Source of the DNA: an uncultured Clostridia bacterium
GTDB lineage: Bacteria > Bacillota > Clostridia > Saccharofermentanales > DTU023
Reading direction: 5' to 3'
Assembly: GCA_946220865.1 (NCBI GenBank)
Contig: CAMJYM010000003.1
Span: 54,288-118,287 of the forward strand
Length of the DNA stretch: 64,000 bases
Shown here: positions 25,078-34,783 of the stretch, piece by piece
How positions within the stretch are numbered: position 1 is the stretch's first letter
How the letters are laid out: the number at the start of each line of letters is the position of its first letter
Made by a program: the position numbers and the translations under genes
Notes under the pieces: model-generated
The model's database searches: none
Told to the model about the DNA's origin: nothing
The model's input: the letters and a program-made list of their open reading frames with translations, nothing else

Positions 25078-26268
25078 TTACCGGCCGCAGGCCTGAGCCA
25101 GCAAATCTTTGAAGAGAGGCAGGGCACGACGAATGCGGTCATTGGGAACGCAGTAGGAAATGCGCACGTAGTCGGGACAACCAAAGCCATCACCTGGAAC
25201 GATCAGAACGTTTTTCTCCATGGCCATTTCAGAGAAAGCAGAACCGTCGCCGTTGGGAGCTTTGACAAAAAGATAGAAAGCCCCGTCCGGGTGCACGCAG
25301 CTGTAACCCATCTCGCTCAGACTGCTGTACAGCAGTTGTCGATTTTCTTCATAAGGCTGCAGATCAGGGCGTTCTTTTATGCAGGTTTCGATCACTCTCT
25401 GGGCCAGTGCCGGGGCACAAACATAACCCATGGTTCTGGCCGCTCCGGAGATGGCCAGATAAATTTCCTTCGCATCTTCGGCTTCAGGCGGTACCAGGGT
25501 ATAACCAATACGTTCGCCCGGTATCGAGAAGCTTTTAGACCAGCTGTAGCAGACAATGCTATTCTTGTATATCGAAGGAATCCAGGGCACTTCAAGCCCG
25601 TCATAAGCAAGCTCACGGTACGGTTCATCCGAAATCAGGTAAATGGGATGGCCGAACTGCCGGCTCTTCTCTTCCAGCAGAGAGGCCAGCGCTTTAAGCT
25701 CTTCGCGGGTGTAGATCTTGCCGCCGGGATTATTGGGCGAATTGATAATGACCCCCTGCGTCGACTCGTCGACTGCCTGCTTCAGAGCCTCCAGATTGAC
25801 GCGGAAATCCGCCGCAGCCGGAACATAGTCGAATTTTCCTCCCTTACTCTCAACAAAGTTACGATATTCAGGAAAAAAAGGCGCCATGGCCAGAATTTTG
25901 GACTGATGATTGAGGGTAAGTGCTTTAAAAACTGCGCAGAGTGAAGCGGCTGCTCCGCAGCTCAGATATAAATCCCCGGGCCCGTAGTGCGTATGATAGC
26001 GTTCATTCAGATCATCGGCGATCGCCTGGCGAGCCTCGGGACGTCCAGCGCTGACCGTGTAGGTGTGCAGCGCTACGGGGTCGATTTCACGATTCAGCTC
26101 CTCCCAGCATTGTGCAACTTTAGAAGGCATGGGGACAGAAGGGCTGCCCAGAGTAAAATCGAAAACATGATCCGGGCCGAGCTTTTTCGCCTGAATCTGA
26201 CCATAGTTAAAAAGTTTACGTATAGGTGACGGCTGTGCGCCCAATTCATACATGCTTTTTGAAAACAT
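25078..26268 (-). CDS. PLP-dependent class I/II aminotransferase
   Basis: A 396-residue fold-type I aminotransferase of the AspC/AlaT group. The PLP lysine lies in YSWSKSFSIPGERIGY, the NPGG of NSPNNPGGKIY and the Asp/Tyr of YLISDEPYREL are present, and the C-terminal Arg motif is in YVRISYCVP. Start at ATG 26268 (MFSKSMYELG) with AAAGGAG 7 nt upstream; the longer frame has no SD. It is the last gene of an operon with iorA, iorB and ptb, so its likely job is to deliver a 2-oxo acid from an amino acid (aromatic or branched) to the oxidoreductase (inference). Confidence 0.88.
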   Translation of the reverse strand: MFSKSMYELGAQPSPIRKLFNYGQIQAKKLGPDHVFDFTLGSPSVPMPSKVAQCWEELNREIDPVALHTYTVSAGRPEARQAIADDLNERYHTHYGPGDLYLSCGAAASLCAVFKALTLNHQSKILAMAPFFPEYRNFVESKGGKFDYVPAAADFRVNLEALKQAVDESTQGVIINSPNNPGGKIYTREELKALASLLEEKSRQFGHPIYLISDEPYRELAYDGLEVPWIPSIYKNSIVCYSWSKSFSIPGERIGYTLVPPEAEDAKEIYLAISGAARTMGYVCAPALAQRVIETCIKERPDLQPYEENRQLLYSSLSEMGYSCVHPDGAFYLFVKAPNGDGSAFSEMAMEKNVLIVPGDGFGCPDYVRISYCVPNDRIRRALPLFKDLLAQACGR

Positions 26269-26379
26269 CAGCGGCTCCTTTGTGAAGCTTTCCCCCTGTC
26301 GACACAGAGGTCTGAGACAGGGCGCGGCAGGGTTTATCCCTCCCCGCACCGTCTGTAAAAAAGAATCAGTTCCGGCGTT

Positions 26380-26967
26380 CTATTGATGCGAAACCAGCTC
26401 GCGCCCTTTGCGGAAGGCGAGAAGGTTGATCTCCTTGAATTTCGCCGGGACAACCCGTTCAATGACGCCTTCCCATTCGAGTTTTTGCAGAACCGGGAAG
26501 GCTTCGACCATTGCACCAAATAGGACGACGTTGGCCACCTTGGGATTGCCGATTTCCAGGGCCTCTTTCATGGCGTCAAAGGAATAAACTTTGAAGTTGG
26601 CCTGCATCGCCTCAAGCAGTCCCTGGGGATATTCGACCTTGCCGCTGGCCACGGGCAGCGGCACAATTTCCAGATTGTTAATGACCGCCACACCGTCCGG
26701 TTTGAGAAACTGACTGTTGCGGACCGCCTCCATTTTTTCGAAAGCTACGAGAACATCGGCTTCACCCGGCCCGATAATGGGGGAGTCAACTTGCTCGCCA
26801 TAGCGAACCTGCGTGGAAACGCTGCCGCCGCGCTGAGCCATCCCATGGATTTCACTCATCTTGACATCGTAGCCACCAGCCAGGAGCCCCTCCGTCAGGA
26901 TCTTTGAAACCAGAATGGTTCCTTGTCCGCCAACTCCGGAAAGAAGAATACTGTGTACGTTTGCCAT
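26380..26967 (-). CDS. iorB: Indolepyruvate:ferredoxin oxidoreductase, beta subunit
   Basis: A 195-residue gamma/POR-type subunit with the signature ILLSGVGGQGTILVSKIL at its N-terminus and GMAQRGGSVSTQVRYG near residue 50. With IorA it forms the oxygen-sensitive enzyme that oxidatively decarboxylates aryl (or other) 2-oxo acids to acyl-CoA, reducing ferredoxin. The ATG at 26967 lies 4 nt after the iorA stop; the frame extends further up but inside iorA without an SD. Confidence 0.94.
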   Translation of the reverse strand: MANVHSILLSGVGGQGTILVSKILTEGLLAGGYDVKMSEIHGMAQRGGSVSTQVRYGEQVDSPIIGPGEADVLVAFEKMEAVRNSQFLKPDGVAVINNLEIVPLPVASGKVEYPQGLLEAMQANFKVYSFDAMKEALEIGNPKVANVVLFGAMVEAFPVLQKLEWEGVIERVVPAKFKEINLLAFRKGRELVSHQ

Positions 26968-26971
26968 AGGA

Positions 26972-28741
26972 TTAAGCCTCGACTTTCTTGATTGCCTGAA
27001 CCGGACAAACCTGAGCACAGACTTCGCAGCCTACGCAGAGGGTTGCATCAATATTGGATTTTCCGTCTTTCATAAAGATGGCCGGGCAGCCTACTCTCAG
27101 ACAGCTCTTGCAGCCGATGCAGGTGTCGCGGTCGACCTTACACAGTCCCCTGTCATGCTTGATGCCCTTGATGAGCAGGCAGGGACGGCGTGTGATGATG
27201 GCCGGACGGCGACCCTCTTTAAGGAAGGCCACGGCATCATCAATGGTTTTTTTCATGGCTTTCAGATCCTGCGGATCAACCACAAGAACGTCCGTAAAGC
27301 CAATGGCCTGAAGCAGTTTTTCGATGTCAATTCTGGCGGCTACTTCCCCGAAGAGATTCTTGCCCGTCCCGGGGTTGTCCTGCTGGCCCGTCATACTGGT
27401 GATGCTGTTATCCAGAATACAGGGAATCACACGGCCATCGTTATACATGATTTCGACTGCACCGGTAATGCCGCTGTGGAAGAAGGTCGAATCACCGATG
27501 ACACCAAACACGACATACTGATCTTTGCGGCCGGAAAGCTCAAAAGCTTTGGCGTAACCGTGGCCTGCGGAGAGCGAAGCGCCCATGCAGATGACGCTGT
27601 CCATAGCATTCATGGGGTCGGCGCTGCCCAGGGTGTAACAGCCAATATCGCCTGAAATGACCGCATCTTTGCGACGCGAGAGCGTATAGAAGAAGCCGCG
27701 GTGAGGGCAGCCCGGGCAAAGCGCAGGCGGCCGTGCCACAATCGGCGTGTTGAGTTCCTTGCGTTCCGCTCTGATGCCAAAGATACATTCGCGGACAATT
27801 TCCGTATTAAGCTCATGGCAGACAGGCAGTTTTTCCTTGCCGATGCAGGCGATGCCCATAGCTTTGATATGCATTTCCAGGAAGGGATCCAGCTCTTCGA
27901 CGACATAGAGGGTTTCCACCGAAGCGGCAAAGTCCCGGATCAGTTTTTCCGGCAGCGGCCAGGTCATGCCGAGTTTCAGGAAAGAAGTCCCCTCCGGGAA
28001 TGCCTCATGAGCATAGTGATAGGCAACGCCGCTGCTGATCACGCCAATCTTGCCGTCCCCCCTGATGACTTCATTGAGATCGGATTGATCGTTATATTCC
28101 GCCATGGCTTTCAGGCGTTCTTCAAGTTTCGGGTGATGAACAAAGGCATTGGCCGGACTGGCAATGAATTTTTTAACCTGACGGCTGTAGGCACGGGCCT
28201 CATGTTCTTCGCGCTCGCCCAGCTCCACGACGCCCTTGGAGTGGCAGACACGTGTGGTCATGCGAAAAATGACCGGTGTATCAAATTTTTCCGAAATCTC
28301 GTAGGCCTTTTTAATGTAATCTTTGCAGTTTTGCGAATTGGCCGGTTCCACCATAGGAAGCTTCGCCGCTTCAGCATAATGGCGGTTATCCTGTTCATTC
28401 TGGGAGGAGAACATGCTTGGATCATCCGCAGAAATAATCACCAGGCCAGCACCAACGCCGTTGTAGGCGGAAGTAAAAATCGGATCGGCCGCAACGTTTA
28501 CACCGACATGCTTCATGGCTGCGAGAGCGCGAACCCCTGCAATAGAAGCCCCATAAGCCGCTTCAACCGCAACTTTTTCATTGGGGGCCCACTCTGCGTT
28601 CACTTGGTGCCCGTAATTCGCATTGGGAAAAGCCTCAAAAATCTCAGTGCTTGGCGTTCCAGGATAAGCACTGCCAAAGACGACGCCAGCTTCCCAGGCG
28701 CCACGGGCCACGGCTTCATTGCCGCTCATCAGTTGTTTCAT
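26972..28741 (-). CDS. iorA: Indolepyruvate:ferredoxin oxidoreductase, alpha subunit
   Basis: A 589-residue thiamine-diphosphate and Fe-S subunit. N-terminal pyrimidine-binding domain (GSAYPGTPSTEIFEAF), a PP domain with GDIGCYTLG and the ThDP motif VFGVIGDSTFFHSGITG, and a C-terminal ferredoxin domain with two cysteine clusters CIGCKSCLRVGC and CVGCEVCAQVC (two 4Fe-4S). An incomplete CPGCPHRGFFY cysteine segment sits in the middle, as in the family. Start 28741 has SD GGAGG 6 nt upstream; the longer frame would overlap the SD. Co-transcribed with ptb, iorB and the aminotransferase. Confidence 0.95.
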   Translation of the reverse strand: MKQLMSGNEAVARGAWEAGVVFGSAYPGTPSTEIFEAFPNANYGHQVNAEWAPNEKVAVEAAYGASIAGVRALAAMKHVGVNVAADPIFTSAYNGVGAGLVIISADDPSMFSSQNEQDNRHYAEAAKLPMVEPANSQNCKDYIKKAYEISEKFDTPVIFRMTTRVCHSKGVVELGEREEHEARAYSRQVKKFIASPANAFVHHPKLEERLKAMAEYNDQSDLNEVIRGDGKIGVISSGVAYHYAHEAFPEGTSFLKLGMTWPLPEKLIRDFAASVETLYVVEELDPFLEMHIKAMGIACIGKEKLPVCHELNTEIVRECIFGIRAERKELNTPIVARPPALCPGCPHRGFFYTLSRRKDAVISGDIGCYTLGSADPMNAMDSVICMGASLSAGHGYAKAFELSGRKDQYVVFGVIGDSTFFHSGITGAVEIMYNDGRVIPCILDNSITSMTGQQDNPGTGKNLFGEVAARIDIEKLLQAIGFTDVLVVDPQDLKAMKKTIDDAVAFLKEGRRPAIITRRPCLLIKGIKHDRGLCKVDRDTCIGCKSCLRVGCPAIFMKDGKSNIDATLCVGCEVCAQVCPVQAIKKVEA

Positions 28742-28808
28742 TTTTTCCTCCTCTTGCCACAATCGGCTGGCCCTCATTGAGGGCACTCTTCTCAACAGAT
28801 AAACGGGG

Positions 28809-29720
28809 CTAAAATTTTCCACTTCTGGCTGCCACGGCGGCCAGAGCAATGGAATTCAGTTTAGCCTCACTGGGGTCAGCTCGAGAAACCAGCAACACCG
28901 GAGCGTTTGCTCCGAGAATAATACCGCCGTTCATGGCCTGGCCAAAAAGGCTCATAGTTTTGCCGAAGGCATTGCCCACCTGATAATCCGGGACCAAAAC
29001 AATATCAGCCTCTCCGGCTCCTTTTGCCTCATAATGCTTGTGCACACAAGCTTCGCGGCTGAGCGCAAGATCTAGGCCAACCGGACCGTACACATTCATC
29101 CCGAAAGTCTGCCAATGCTCTTTCATCGCAGCGATGGCTTCCGCATCTACCATATCCGGCTGTCTCGGATCCACCTTTTCGGCTCCACAGAGCAGGGCGG
29201 CGTTGATCTCTTCATAGCCCAGCGCCTGCATCAGTCTGGCCGCATTCTCCAGAATACCGACCTTCTGTTCGCGGGAAGGAAAAGTCAGCATTCCTCCATC
29301 TGTATTGTTGATAAATTTCGGGTAGGACGGCAATTCATAAAGCATACAGTGAGAAATGAGCTTTCCGCTGCGCAGGCCATATTCTTTATTAAGCACAGCA
29401 TGCATGAGCTGAGCTGTTCCCAGAAAACCTTTAAGCAGCGCTCCGGCTTCTCCATCATGAACCAGCCGCACCGCATGTGCCGCCGCTTCTTCCGAGCTCT
29501 TTTCATCGATGATGCGAAAGTCCTGCGGCTGCCCTCCTGCCTGCTCAAGCAAGCTGCGAATCTTTTCCTCATTCCCCACAAGGATGGCCTCAGCAAGACC
29601 TTGCTCACGCGCCTGGATCACAGCGTCAATGACTGCTTCATCCTGAGCCGCGGCCACGGCAATAGCCAGGCCACCAGCTGCAACGGCCGCTTTTCTTAAA
29701 GCAGCAAAGTTTTGAATCAT
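28809..29720 (-). CDS. Phosphate butyryltransferase/acetyltransferase family enzyme
   Basis: A 303-residue phosphotransacylase related to Ptb: acyl-CoA + phosphate to acyl-phosphate + CoA. Typical stretches are LKGFLGTAQLMHAVLN, GGMLTFPSREQKVGI, and the C-terminal ILGANAPVLLVSRAD plus SIALAAVAA. Length matches Ptb (about 300) rather than long Pta. Start 29720 (MIQNFAALRK) with AAGGAGAG upstream is preferred over the longer frame to 29786. As first gene of the ior operon it would turn the acyl-CoA made by IorAB into acyl-phosphate; no acyl (butyrate) kinase gene is seen in this window. The acyl group preferred is not known. Confidence 0.88.
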   Translation of the reverse strand: MIQNFAALRKAAVAAGGLAIAVAAAQDEAVIDAVIQAREQGLAEAILVGNEEKIRSLLEQAGGQPQDFRIIDEKSSEEAAAHAVRLVHDGEAGALLKGFLGTAQLMHAVLNKEYGLRSGKLISHCMLYELPSYPKFINNTDGGMLTFPSREQKVGILENAARLMQALGYEEINAALLCGAEKVDPRQPDMVDAEAIAAMKEHWQTFGMNVYGPVGLDLALSREACVHKHYEAKGAGEADIVLVPDYQVGNAFGKTMSLFGQAMNGGIILGANAPVLLVSRADPSEAKLNSIALAAVAARSGKF

Positions 29721-29851
29721 GGACTTCTCTCCTTCTTCCTGCCTTGTCCCGACTCGTGTGCCGTGACTTATAAAAAGCAGGCACATGCAAAGGCCGGAGA
29801 CAGTTCAGTCTCTTAAAATATTGCACGAAAACATCGCATAAAGTCATCTAT

Positions 29852-29880
29852 ATTATAGACGGAACGCGCGAAAAAAGAAG
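29852..29880 (-). promoter_or_regulatory. Putative promoter of the ptb-iorAB operon
   Basis: A perfect -10 TATAAT on the minus strand (29857-29852) inside the symmetric TCTATAATATAGA. The -35 (CTTCTT, 29880-29875) is poor, which may mean an activator is needed. Predicted leader about 130 nt. Confidence 0.5.
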
Positions 29881-29944
29881 AGAAAATCAGATTTTTTCCG
29901 ACGAAATTCACAAAGTCAATGTGCTGCTGCCGATGGCTCTCATA

Positions 29945-31567
29945 TCAGCCCTGCGGCTTTTCCCTGTCGCCCTCTTCCTGTTTATTTCCAGCAGGCTCTG
30001 AAGCCTGGCTTTCCGTCGCCGGGCTGAAAAGATCGCCGAGCAGTTCGGCAAAACTTTTGCTTTCATTTGCTTTGTCTTCTTCCGCCTGACTGTCAGCCTT
30101 CTCTGTGGACTTTTCCTTTTTGGGGATTTCTGCGGCCAGAATGGTAAATTGTAAAGAACTCACATTCTTGTTTTTATCAGATACGAAAGATTGCGCTTTG
30201 ACGGCCGGCGTCAGCGAATTAAGGTAGTCGCCAAGCTGATCGTCGCGAATGGCCGCCATCAACGTTTTCAGGCTGTCAATGCTGCGCCTGAACGTCGTTT
30301 TGTTTTCAGAAAGCAGACCCTGAAGCTGACCTACTTTGGCCAGTGTTTCCTGCAGCTTAGCCAGGTCTGTCTCATCGAGACTGGCCGCAGCGCTAATGCT
30401 GGGCGCCAGCTCTCTGAACTTGCCCGCTGTCTGATTGACGATCATCATCTTGCTGAAATAAGCATTTCTGAGCAGATCAAGATCCTTTTTCATACTTTCC
30501 GCCTGCCCGGCGGGTAAGGTTTCAGCCATTTTAGCCAGGCGATCCATAGCCTCATTGGCTGCTTTATCTTCGGCATCGAGTTTGCTTTGTTCCAGATTGC
30601 GGGAAAACATCTGGAGTTCAAGGGTTCCCGGCAATTTGAGGTCTTTCATCTGCTGCAGCAGAGGGGCAATTTTGCTTAAATCCTCTCCCATAACTTCGGA
30701 GGAGAGATCAAGAAATTGTCCGTATAGCTCTGCCGTTTTCCGGCTGTCAAAGTTCTTTGCTTCCTGTGGATTTTCACCAGGAGCAAGAACCATGCCGAAC
30801 ATTTTATCGACAGGAAGGTTCAATTCTGAAAGGTCCAGGGACATGGGCATAGCCACAATCTGGGGACGGCTCATGGCAAAGTCGTTCACATCGGCCGTAA
30901 AGCGAAAACTGCTCTTTTCCCCGGGAAAAGCCAGCGCGGTAAGCATGGTATTCGCACCGGCAGCCGATTGGATAAAGCCAGGAGCCGATAAGTTTGTCAC
31001 GCGTTGATTATCCAGAGTCAGATTGACCAGCAGCATGAATTGATCCGCTAATTTACCTTTAGCCTGCGGATTGGGTTCCACGGACAGCTCCAGTTCCAGC
31101 TTGCCCTGGGCGCCGGAAAGCTCTTCTGCGCTCCGTTCCTGGCCATCCAGCGTCATGCGGAAATGGAAGTTCCAGGGGAGTTCCTTACGCAGACTTCCCT
31201 GGTAGTACCATTCTCCCGGGCCGGCAAGAGCGGTGATTTTATCTCCCTCCTGGGTAAGTTCGCTTTCTCCAACCAGTCGTTTAATATCTTCATACGATCC
31301 GTAATCACAGATTTCCTGAGCCTGGTCAAGGCGATAGCGATTGACCACGATAAGCGGCTGTTTGACCGCTCCGCTTTCATCCAGGAAAGCGTAAATCACT
31401 TCCTGTTTAGCCGGGGCTGCTTCCGCCTTTGAACTTTCTTTCGTTGCAAAAACCTGGGCTGATCCCAGGAGGGGGAGCAGGACAAGCAGCAGAGACAGCA
31501 TAAAGGGGAGGAATCGCCGGCCTTTTCTTTGCGCGTACAGAAAACAAAATGAGTGAAACCTTTTCAT
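29945..31567 (-). CDS. Secreted or anchored protein of unknown function, partner of the MMPL transporter
   Basis: A 540-residue protein I cannot assign to a family. It has a signal peptide or anchor (residues 20-41, FLPFMLSLLLVLLPLLGSAQV, cleavage near AQVFA), a beta-rich central part, a long helical region with coiled-coil character (about 315-440), and a hydrophilic acidic C-terminus with no second transmembrane helix. The gene lies 150 nt downstream of the MMPL gene with AAAGGT SD, and its closest plausible role is the exported companion of that transporter (inference). No enzyme motif is seen. Similar long extracellular proteins accompany YhgE/MMPL exporters in Bacillota, which is only a loose parallel. 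Confidence 0.6.
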   Translation of the reverse strand: MKRFHSFCFLYAQRKGRRFLPFMLSLLLVLLPLLGSAQVFATKESSKAEAAPAKQEVIYAFLDESGAVKQPLIVVNRYRLDQAQEICDYGSYEDIKRLVGESELTQEGDKITALAGPGEWYYQGSLRKELPWNFHFRMTLDGQERSAEELSGAQGKLELELSVEPNPQAKGKLADQFMLLVNLTLDNQRVTNLSAPGFIQSAAGANTMLTALAFPGEKSSFRFTADVNDFAMSRPQIVAMPMSLDLSELNLPVDKMFGMVLAPGENPQEAKNFDSRKTAELYGQFLDLSSEVMGEDLSKIAPLLQQMKDLKLPGTLELQMFSRNLEQSKLDAEDKAANEAMDRLAKMAETLPAGQAESMKKDLDLLRNAYFSKMMIVNQTAGKFRELAPSISAAASLDETDLAKLQETLAKVGQLQGLLSENKTTFRRSIDSLKTLMAAIRDDQLGDYLNSLTPAVKAQSFVSDKNKNVSSLQFTILAAEIPKKEKSTEKADSQAEEDKANESKSFAELLGDLFSPATESQASEPAGNKQEEGDREKPQG

Positions 31568-31717
31568 GAAAAATGACCTTTCTGATAACTGTGATCAGAT
31601 AGAACCAGTGTTGGAACTTCGGCTTAAACCAGCGCAGAAACTGCTGCTGGATTTACAGAGACAGCAGGTACAGCTCTGGATCTGTAAATAAAATCTATCA
31701 TATAAAAAATAAAAAAC

Positions 31718-33820
31718 TCAATCCTGCCTGGTGGGTCGCTCACATTTTCTCAGCCTAAAGGATGATGGCAGGTAGGTTCTGCGAATCAGCGGATCCAGAT
31801 AGCGCAGGAAAGACGGCAGCAGAAAAATAACGGTTGCCAGGGAAAGCAGCGCTCCCTGTCCCAGCACCCGCCCCAGTCCGCTGACGACAGGAATTGTAGA
31901 AAAGTGAGCCAGAATGAAGCCCATGGCCGAGAGAATGAAGGCTGGCGGCGTAATCGCCGGCAAGGCCATGCTCACCGCCTCAACGGCTGCTTCCCTGGGA
32001 TTCAGTCTCCTGCGAAACTCCTGATAATATTGGGCAGACAGGATGGCATAGTCGACGGTTGCCCCGAGCTGAATTGTCGAAATGACCAGATAGCCGATAT
32101 AACTAAGCGATTCCTGCCGGAAATAAGGGATAGCCAGATTACACCAGATGGCATATTCAATGCAGAAAATCAGGATGAAAGGCAAAGAAAACGAGCGGAA
32201 GGAAAAGAAAAGAACCAGGCCGATGGAAAGCAGAGCCAGGCCATTAACAATCACATCATCCGCCTGAATGGTGTCGCGCATATCAAGGAGAGAGAAAGGA
32301 GCTCCGGCCCAACGGGCTTCACCATCGTAGTATTTTGTGCTGAGGGCACGAAGCTCTTCTGCTGCCTGGAAGGTCTGAGGTCCTTCTTCCGGCAGAGCAG
32401 CGCGCACGATAAAACGACTGAGCTGCCCAGACTTAAGCTGGTTCAGCGCCTCTTTAGGTACTGCTTCTTCGGGAATCTGATAGCCGACCATGCCATCATA
32501 GCTGATCACAGATTTCACATACGGCAGTTTTTCCAGATCCTGATGCAAAAGCTGTTCAGAAGCAGCATCGCCCTGGGGAACCAGCAAAATCAAGTCCTGC
32601 ATTTCACCAAAGTGTTCATTGATGATGCGGCGGTCCTCATACTCCTTGGATCCTTTAGGAAAACTTCCCATGCCATAGAGGAAATGGTTCGCATTTTTAG
32701 CTTTAATCAGCGGCAGTACCGTGATGAGCACAACAATCATGAGCAGAGGGCCAAGCTTGACGGCAAAGCGCGCAAAAGAGCGAAGCGCTTCCACACGGGG
32801 CAGAAAAGAACGATGCGTCAGACGGTCAACCCACTTCAAGGAGAATAAGGTCAGTGAAGGGAGAAGAAAGAGCACCGAAAGCAAACTGAAGAGTATGCCT
32901 TTGGCAAGGACGATTCCTAAGTCCGGTCCGATGCGGAACTGCATGAAAACAAGAACGATAAAACCAAAAACCGTAGTCAGCGCCGAAGCTGTCACCGCTG
33001 AAAAGGACTTCGCTATGGCTTTGGCCATGGCATCTTCAACCCCATCCCCTTCCCTGCGGAAACGTCCGAAATGATTCAGAAGAAAGATGGAATAATCCAT
33101 GGAGACGGCCAGTTGCAAAATGGCTCCAACCGACTGGGTGATGAAAGAAACAGAACCAAGAAAGATGTTAGTTCCAAGATTCAGCGGTATCGCCGCAAAA
33201 ATCGTGAGCATGAAAAGAATCGGTTCGAACCATGATGAGGTGACCAGAAAAAGAATAGCAAAGGTCATCGGCACGGCAATCATGAAAACATGACTTACTT
33301 CACTGGACGCTGAAACAGCCGCCCGGGCAATACCCACGGCCTCGCCGCGCAGACGCACGGGTTTGGCAAGACTTTGATCAAGATTCCGGCGAATACGCTC
33401 AAGACTGTGTCGAAAATCTTTGCCTCCGAGAGCTACGACAAGTCTTGCCGTACCATTGTTATAAAAATTCTCAAGATAATCAGGGGAAAGTAGTTCCAGA
33501 GGCTGCGTCACATCAGCCACATCATCCAGCCACTGCACGCTGACGACATCGGGATCTGCGGCAATGAGCTTTTTGGCCGTAAGAACATCTGCCAGGTCAC
33601 AGTCCTCAAGAATGATATCAAGATTGGGCAGAGCATCCCCGAAAAGGTCCTTAACCTCTTTCAGTGCCCGGGTTGATTCCGTGTTCTCAGGCAGATAGGT
33701 GCTTAAATCATAATTTACAGGAACTTTTAGAGCTAAAAAAGAGCCCAGCACAATGGCGATCACGAAAGTGATCAAGATCAATTTTCGATGGCGCAAGATG
33801 CCACGAGCGAAATCCAGCAT
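31718..33820 (-). CDS. MMPL/RND-superfamily membrane transporter
   Basis: A 700-residue transporter with the RND layout: one N-terminal helix (10-32), an extracytoplasmic loop, five helices (about 175-340), a second helix and loop (about 360-530), then five more helices to residue 690. The conserved transmembrane segment with DYSIFLLNHFGRFR (about 243-256) corresponds to the MMPL D-Y/S proton relay motif, repeated in the second half as DYAILSAQYYQEF. Likely exports lipids or hydrophobic compounds. Preceded by a -10 like TAAAAT in the 76-nt gap upstream with no good -35. Confidence 0.9.
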   Translation of the reverse strand: MLDFARGILRHRKLILITFVIAIVLGSFLALKVPVNYDLSTYLPENTESTRALKEVKDLFGDALPNLDIILEDCDLADVLTAKKLIAADPDVVSVQWLDDVADVTQPLELLSPDYLENFYNNGTARLVVALGGKDFRHSLERIRRNLDQSLAKPVRLRGEAVGIARAAVSASSEVSHVFMIAVPMTFAILFLVTSSWFEPILFMLTIFAAIPLNLGTNIFLGSVSFITQSVGAILQLAVSMDYSIFLLNHFGRFRREGDGVEDAMAKAIAKSFSAVTASALTTVFGFIVLVFMQFRIGPDLGIVLAKGILFSLLSVLFLLPSLTLFSLKWVDRLTHRSFLPRVEALRSFARFAVKLGPLLMIVVLITVLPLIKAKNANHFLYGMGSFPKGSKEYEDRRIINEHFGEMQDLILLVPQGDAASEQLLHQDLEKLPYVKSVISYDGMVGYQIPEEAVPKEALNQLKSGQLSRFIVRAALPEEGPQTFQAAEELRALSTKYYDGEARWAGAPFSLLDMRDTIQADDVIVNGLALLSIGLVLFFSFRSFSLPFILIFCIEYAIWCNLAIPYFRQESLSYIGYLVISTIQLGATVDYAILSAQYYQEFRRRLNPREAAVEAVSMALPAITPPAFILSAMGFILAHFSTIPVVSGLGRVLGQGALLSLATVIFLLPSFLRYLDPLIRRTYLPSSFRLRKCERPTRQD

Positions 33821-33896
33821 AATACCTCCGCCGACAGAAAAGACACTCCAGACAATCAGCTTATTTTATCACAGCTTCCCCAGGCTTGATGAAGGG

Positions 33897-34742
33897 TCAT
33901 GAAAAAGGAGCCGGGGACTTCGCCGAGGAAGCGATGCGGGCGTGAAGCTGCTCCTGCCATTCATAAAGAGAAATACTCACAGCTTCTGCGAGATTCAATG
34001 AATCGACCTCCGGACTCTGAGGAATCATGAGACAGGCATCAGCAAACTCACGGTAGTAAGAAGGTAGTCCACTGCCCTCATTGCCAAAAGCCAGGCATAA
34101 CTCAGTTAGCTCTGCCGTACTCCGTCGGCCCAGCCAGCTGCGCGGACTTTCTGCAGTTTTATCGAGCATAAGGGCCGCCAGGAGCAGCTCTGAATTTCTT
34201 TCCCGCCAGGCTTCAAGAGAAGCATAAAACTGTGGCCTCAGGGCGAAAATCGCTCCCATGGAAGCACGGACCACGCGTGGATCCCAAAGGTCACAGCATT
34301 GCCCCAATAAATTGAGGCTAGGACAATCAAAGGCCAGGAGACTTCTCAGAATCGTCCCCAAATTACCCATGTCGTCAATGTTTTGAAGTATGACCTGACG
34401 TCCTGATGTGTTCTTCTCTTTAGTCAGAGTATTTTGGGATTTTCTCGCTGTGTTTAAGGACAGTGCTTTGCCCTTTTCCGATGATGGAAGCTCTTTCATG
34501 AAAACAGCCATCATATAAGTATTTGCTCTCTGAGAGAGCTTCTCTATCAAGCGTGGAGCATAGATAAGGGGCAGAGCTTTTTCAGCCGCCAGCGCCTCAA
34601 CCTTCTCTTTTTCTTTGAATTTATCGGAAAGCAGAAGCGCCAGCACACGTTCCGGCGCTTCTTCCAGGAGGCGAAAGGAAGGGTATGGGCCAAAACAATA
34701 AGAATAAGGCAGTTCCTTGCGATATTTTTCCCATTTTTCCAT
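33897..34742 (-). CDS. SPOUT-class RNA 2'-O-methyltransferase (TrmH/SpoU family)
   Basis: A 281-residue methyltransferase with the knotted SPOUT fold: motif 1 LQNIDDMGNLGTILRSLLAF near residue 120, motif 2 LAFGNEGSGLP near residue 217, and motif 3 PQSPEVDSLNLAEAVSISLYEW at about 242-263 (given in part as DSLNLAEAVSISL). The target RNA nucleotide cannot be inferred. It has an N-terminal substrate-binding segment of about 100 residues. It sits alone between the MMPL gene and citC. Confidence 0.87.
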   Translation of the reverse strand: MEKWEKYRKELPYSYCFGPYPSFRLLEEAPERVLALLLSDKFKEKEKVEALAAEKALPLIYAPRLIEKLSQRANTYMMAVFMKELPSSEKGKALSLNTARKSQNTLTKEKNTSGRQVILQNIDDMGNLGTILRSLLAFDCPSLNLLGQCCDLWDPRVVRASMGAIFALRPQFYASLEAWRERNSELLLAALMLDKTAESPRSWLGRRSTAELTELCLAFGNEGSGLPSYYREFADACLMIPQSPEVDSLNLAEAVSISLYEWQEQLHARIASSAKSPAPFS

Positions 34743-34783
34743 GCTGTGCCCTTCCCTTTAAATGTATGTCCCCACAGGTCTTT

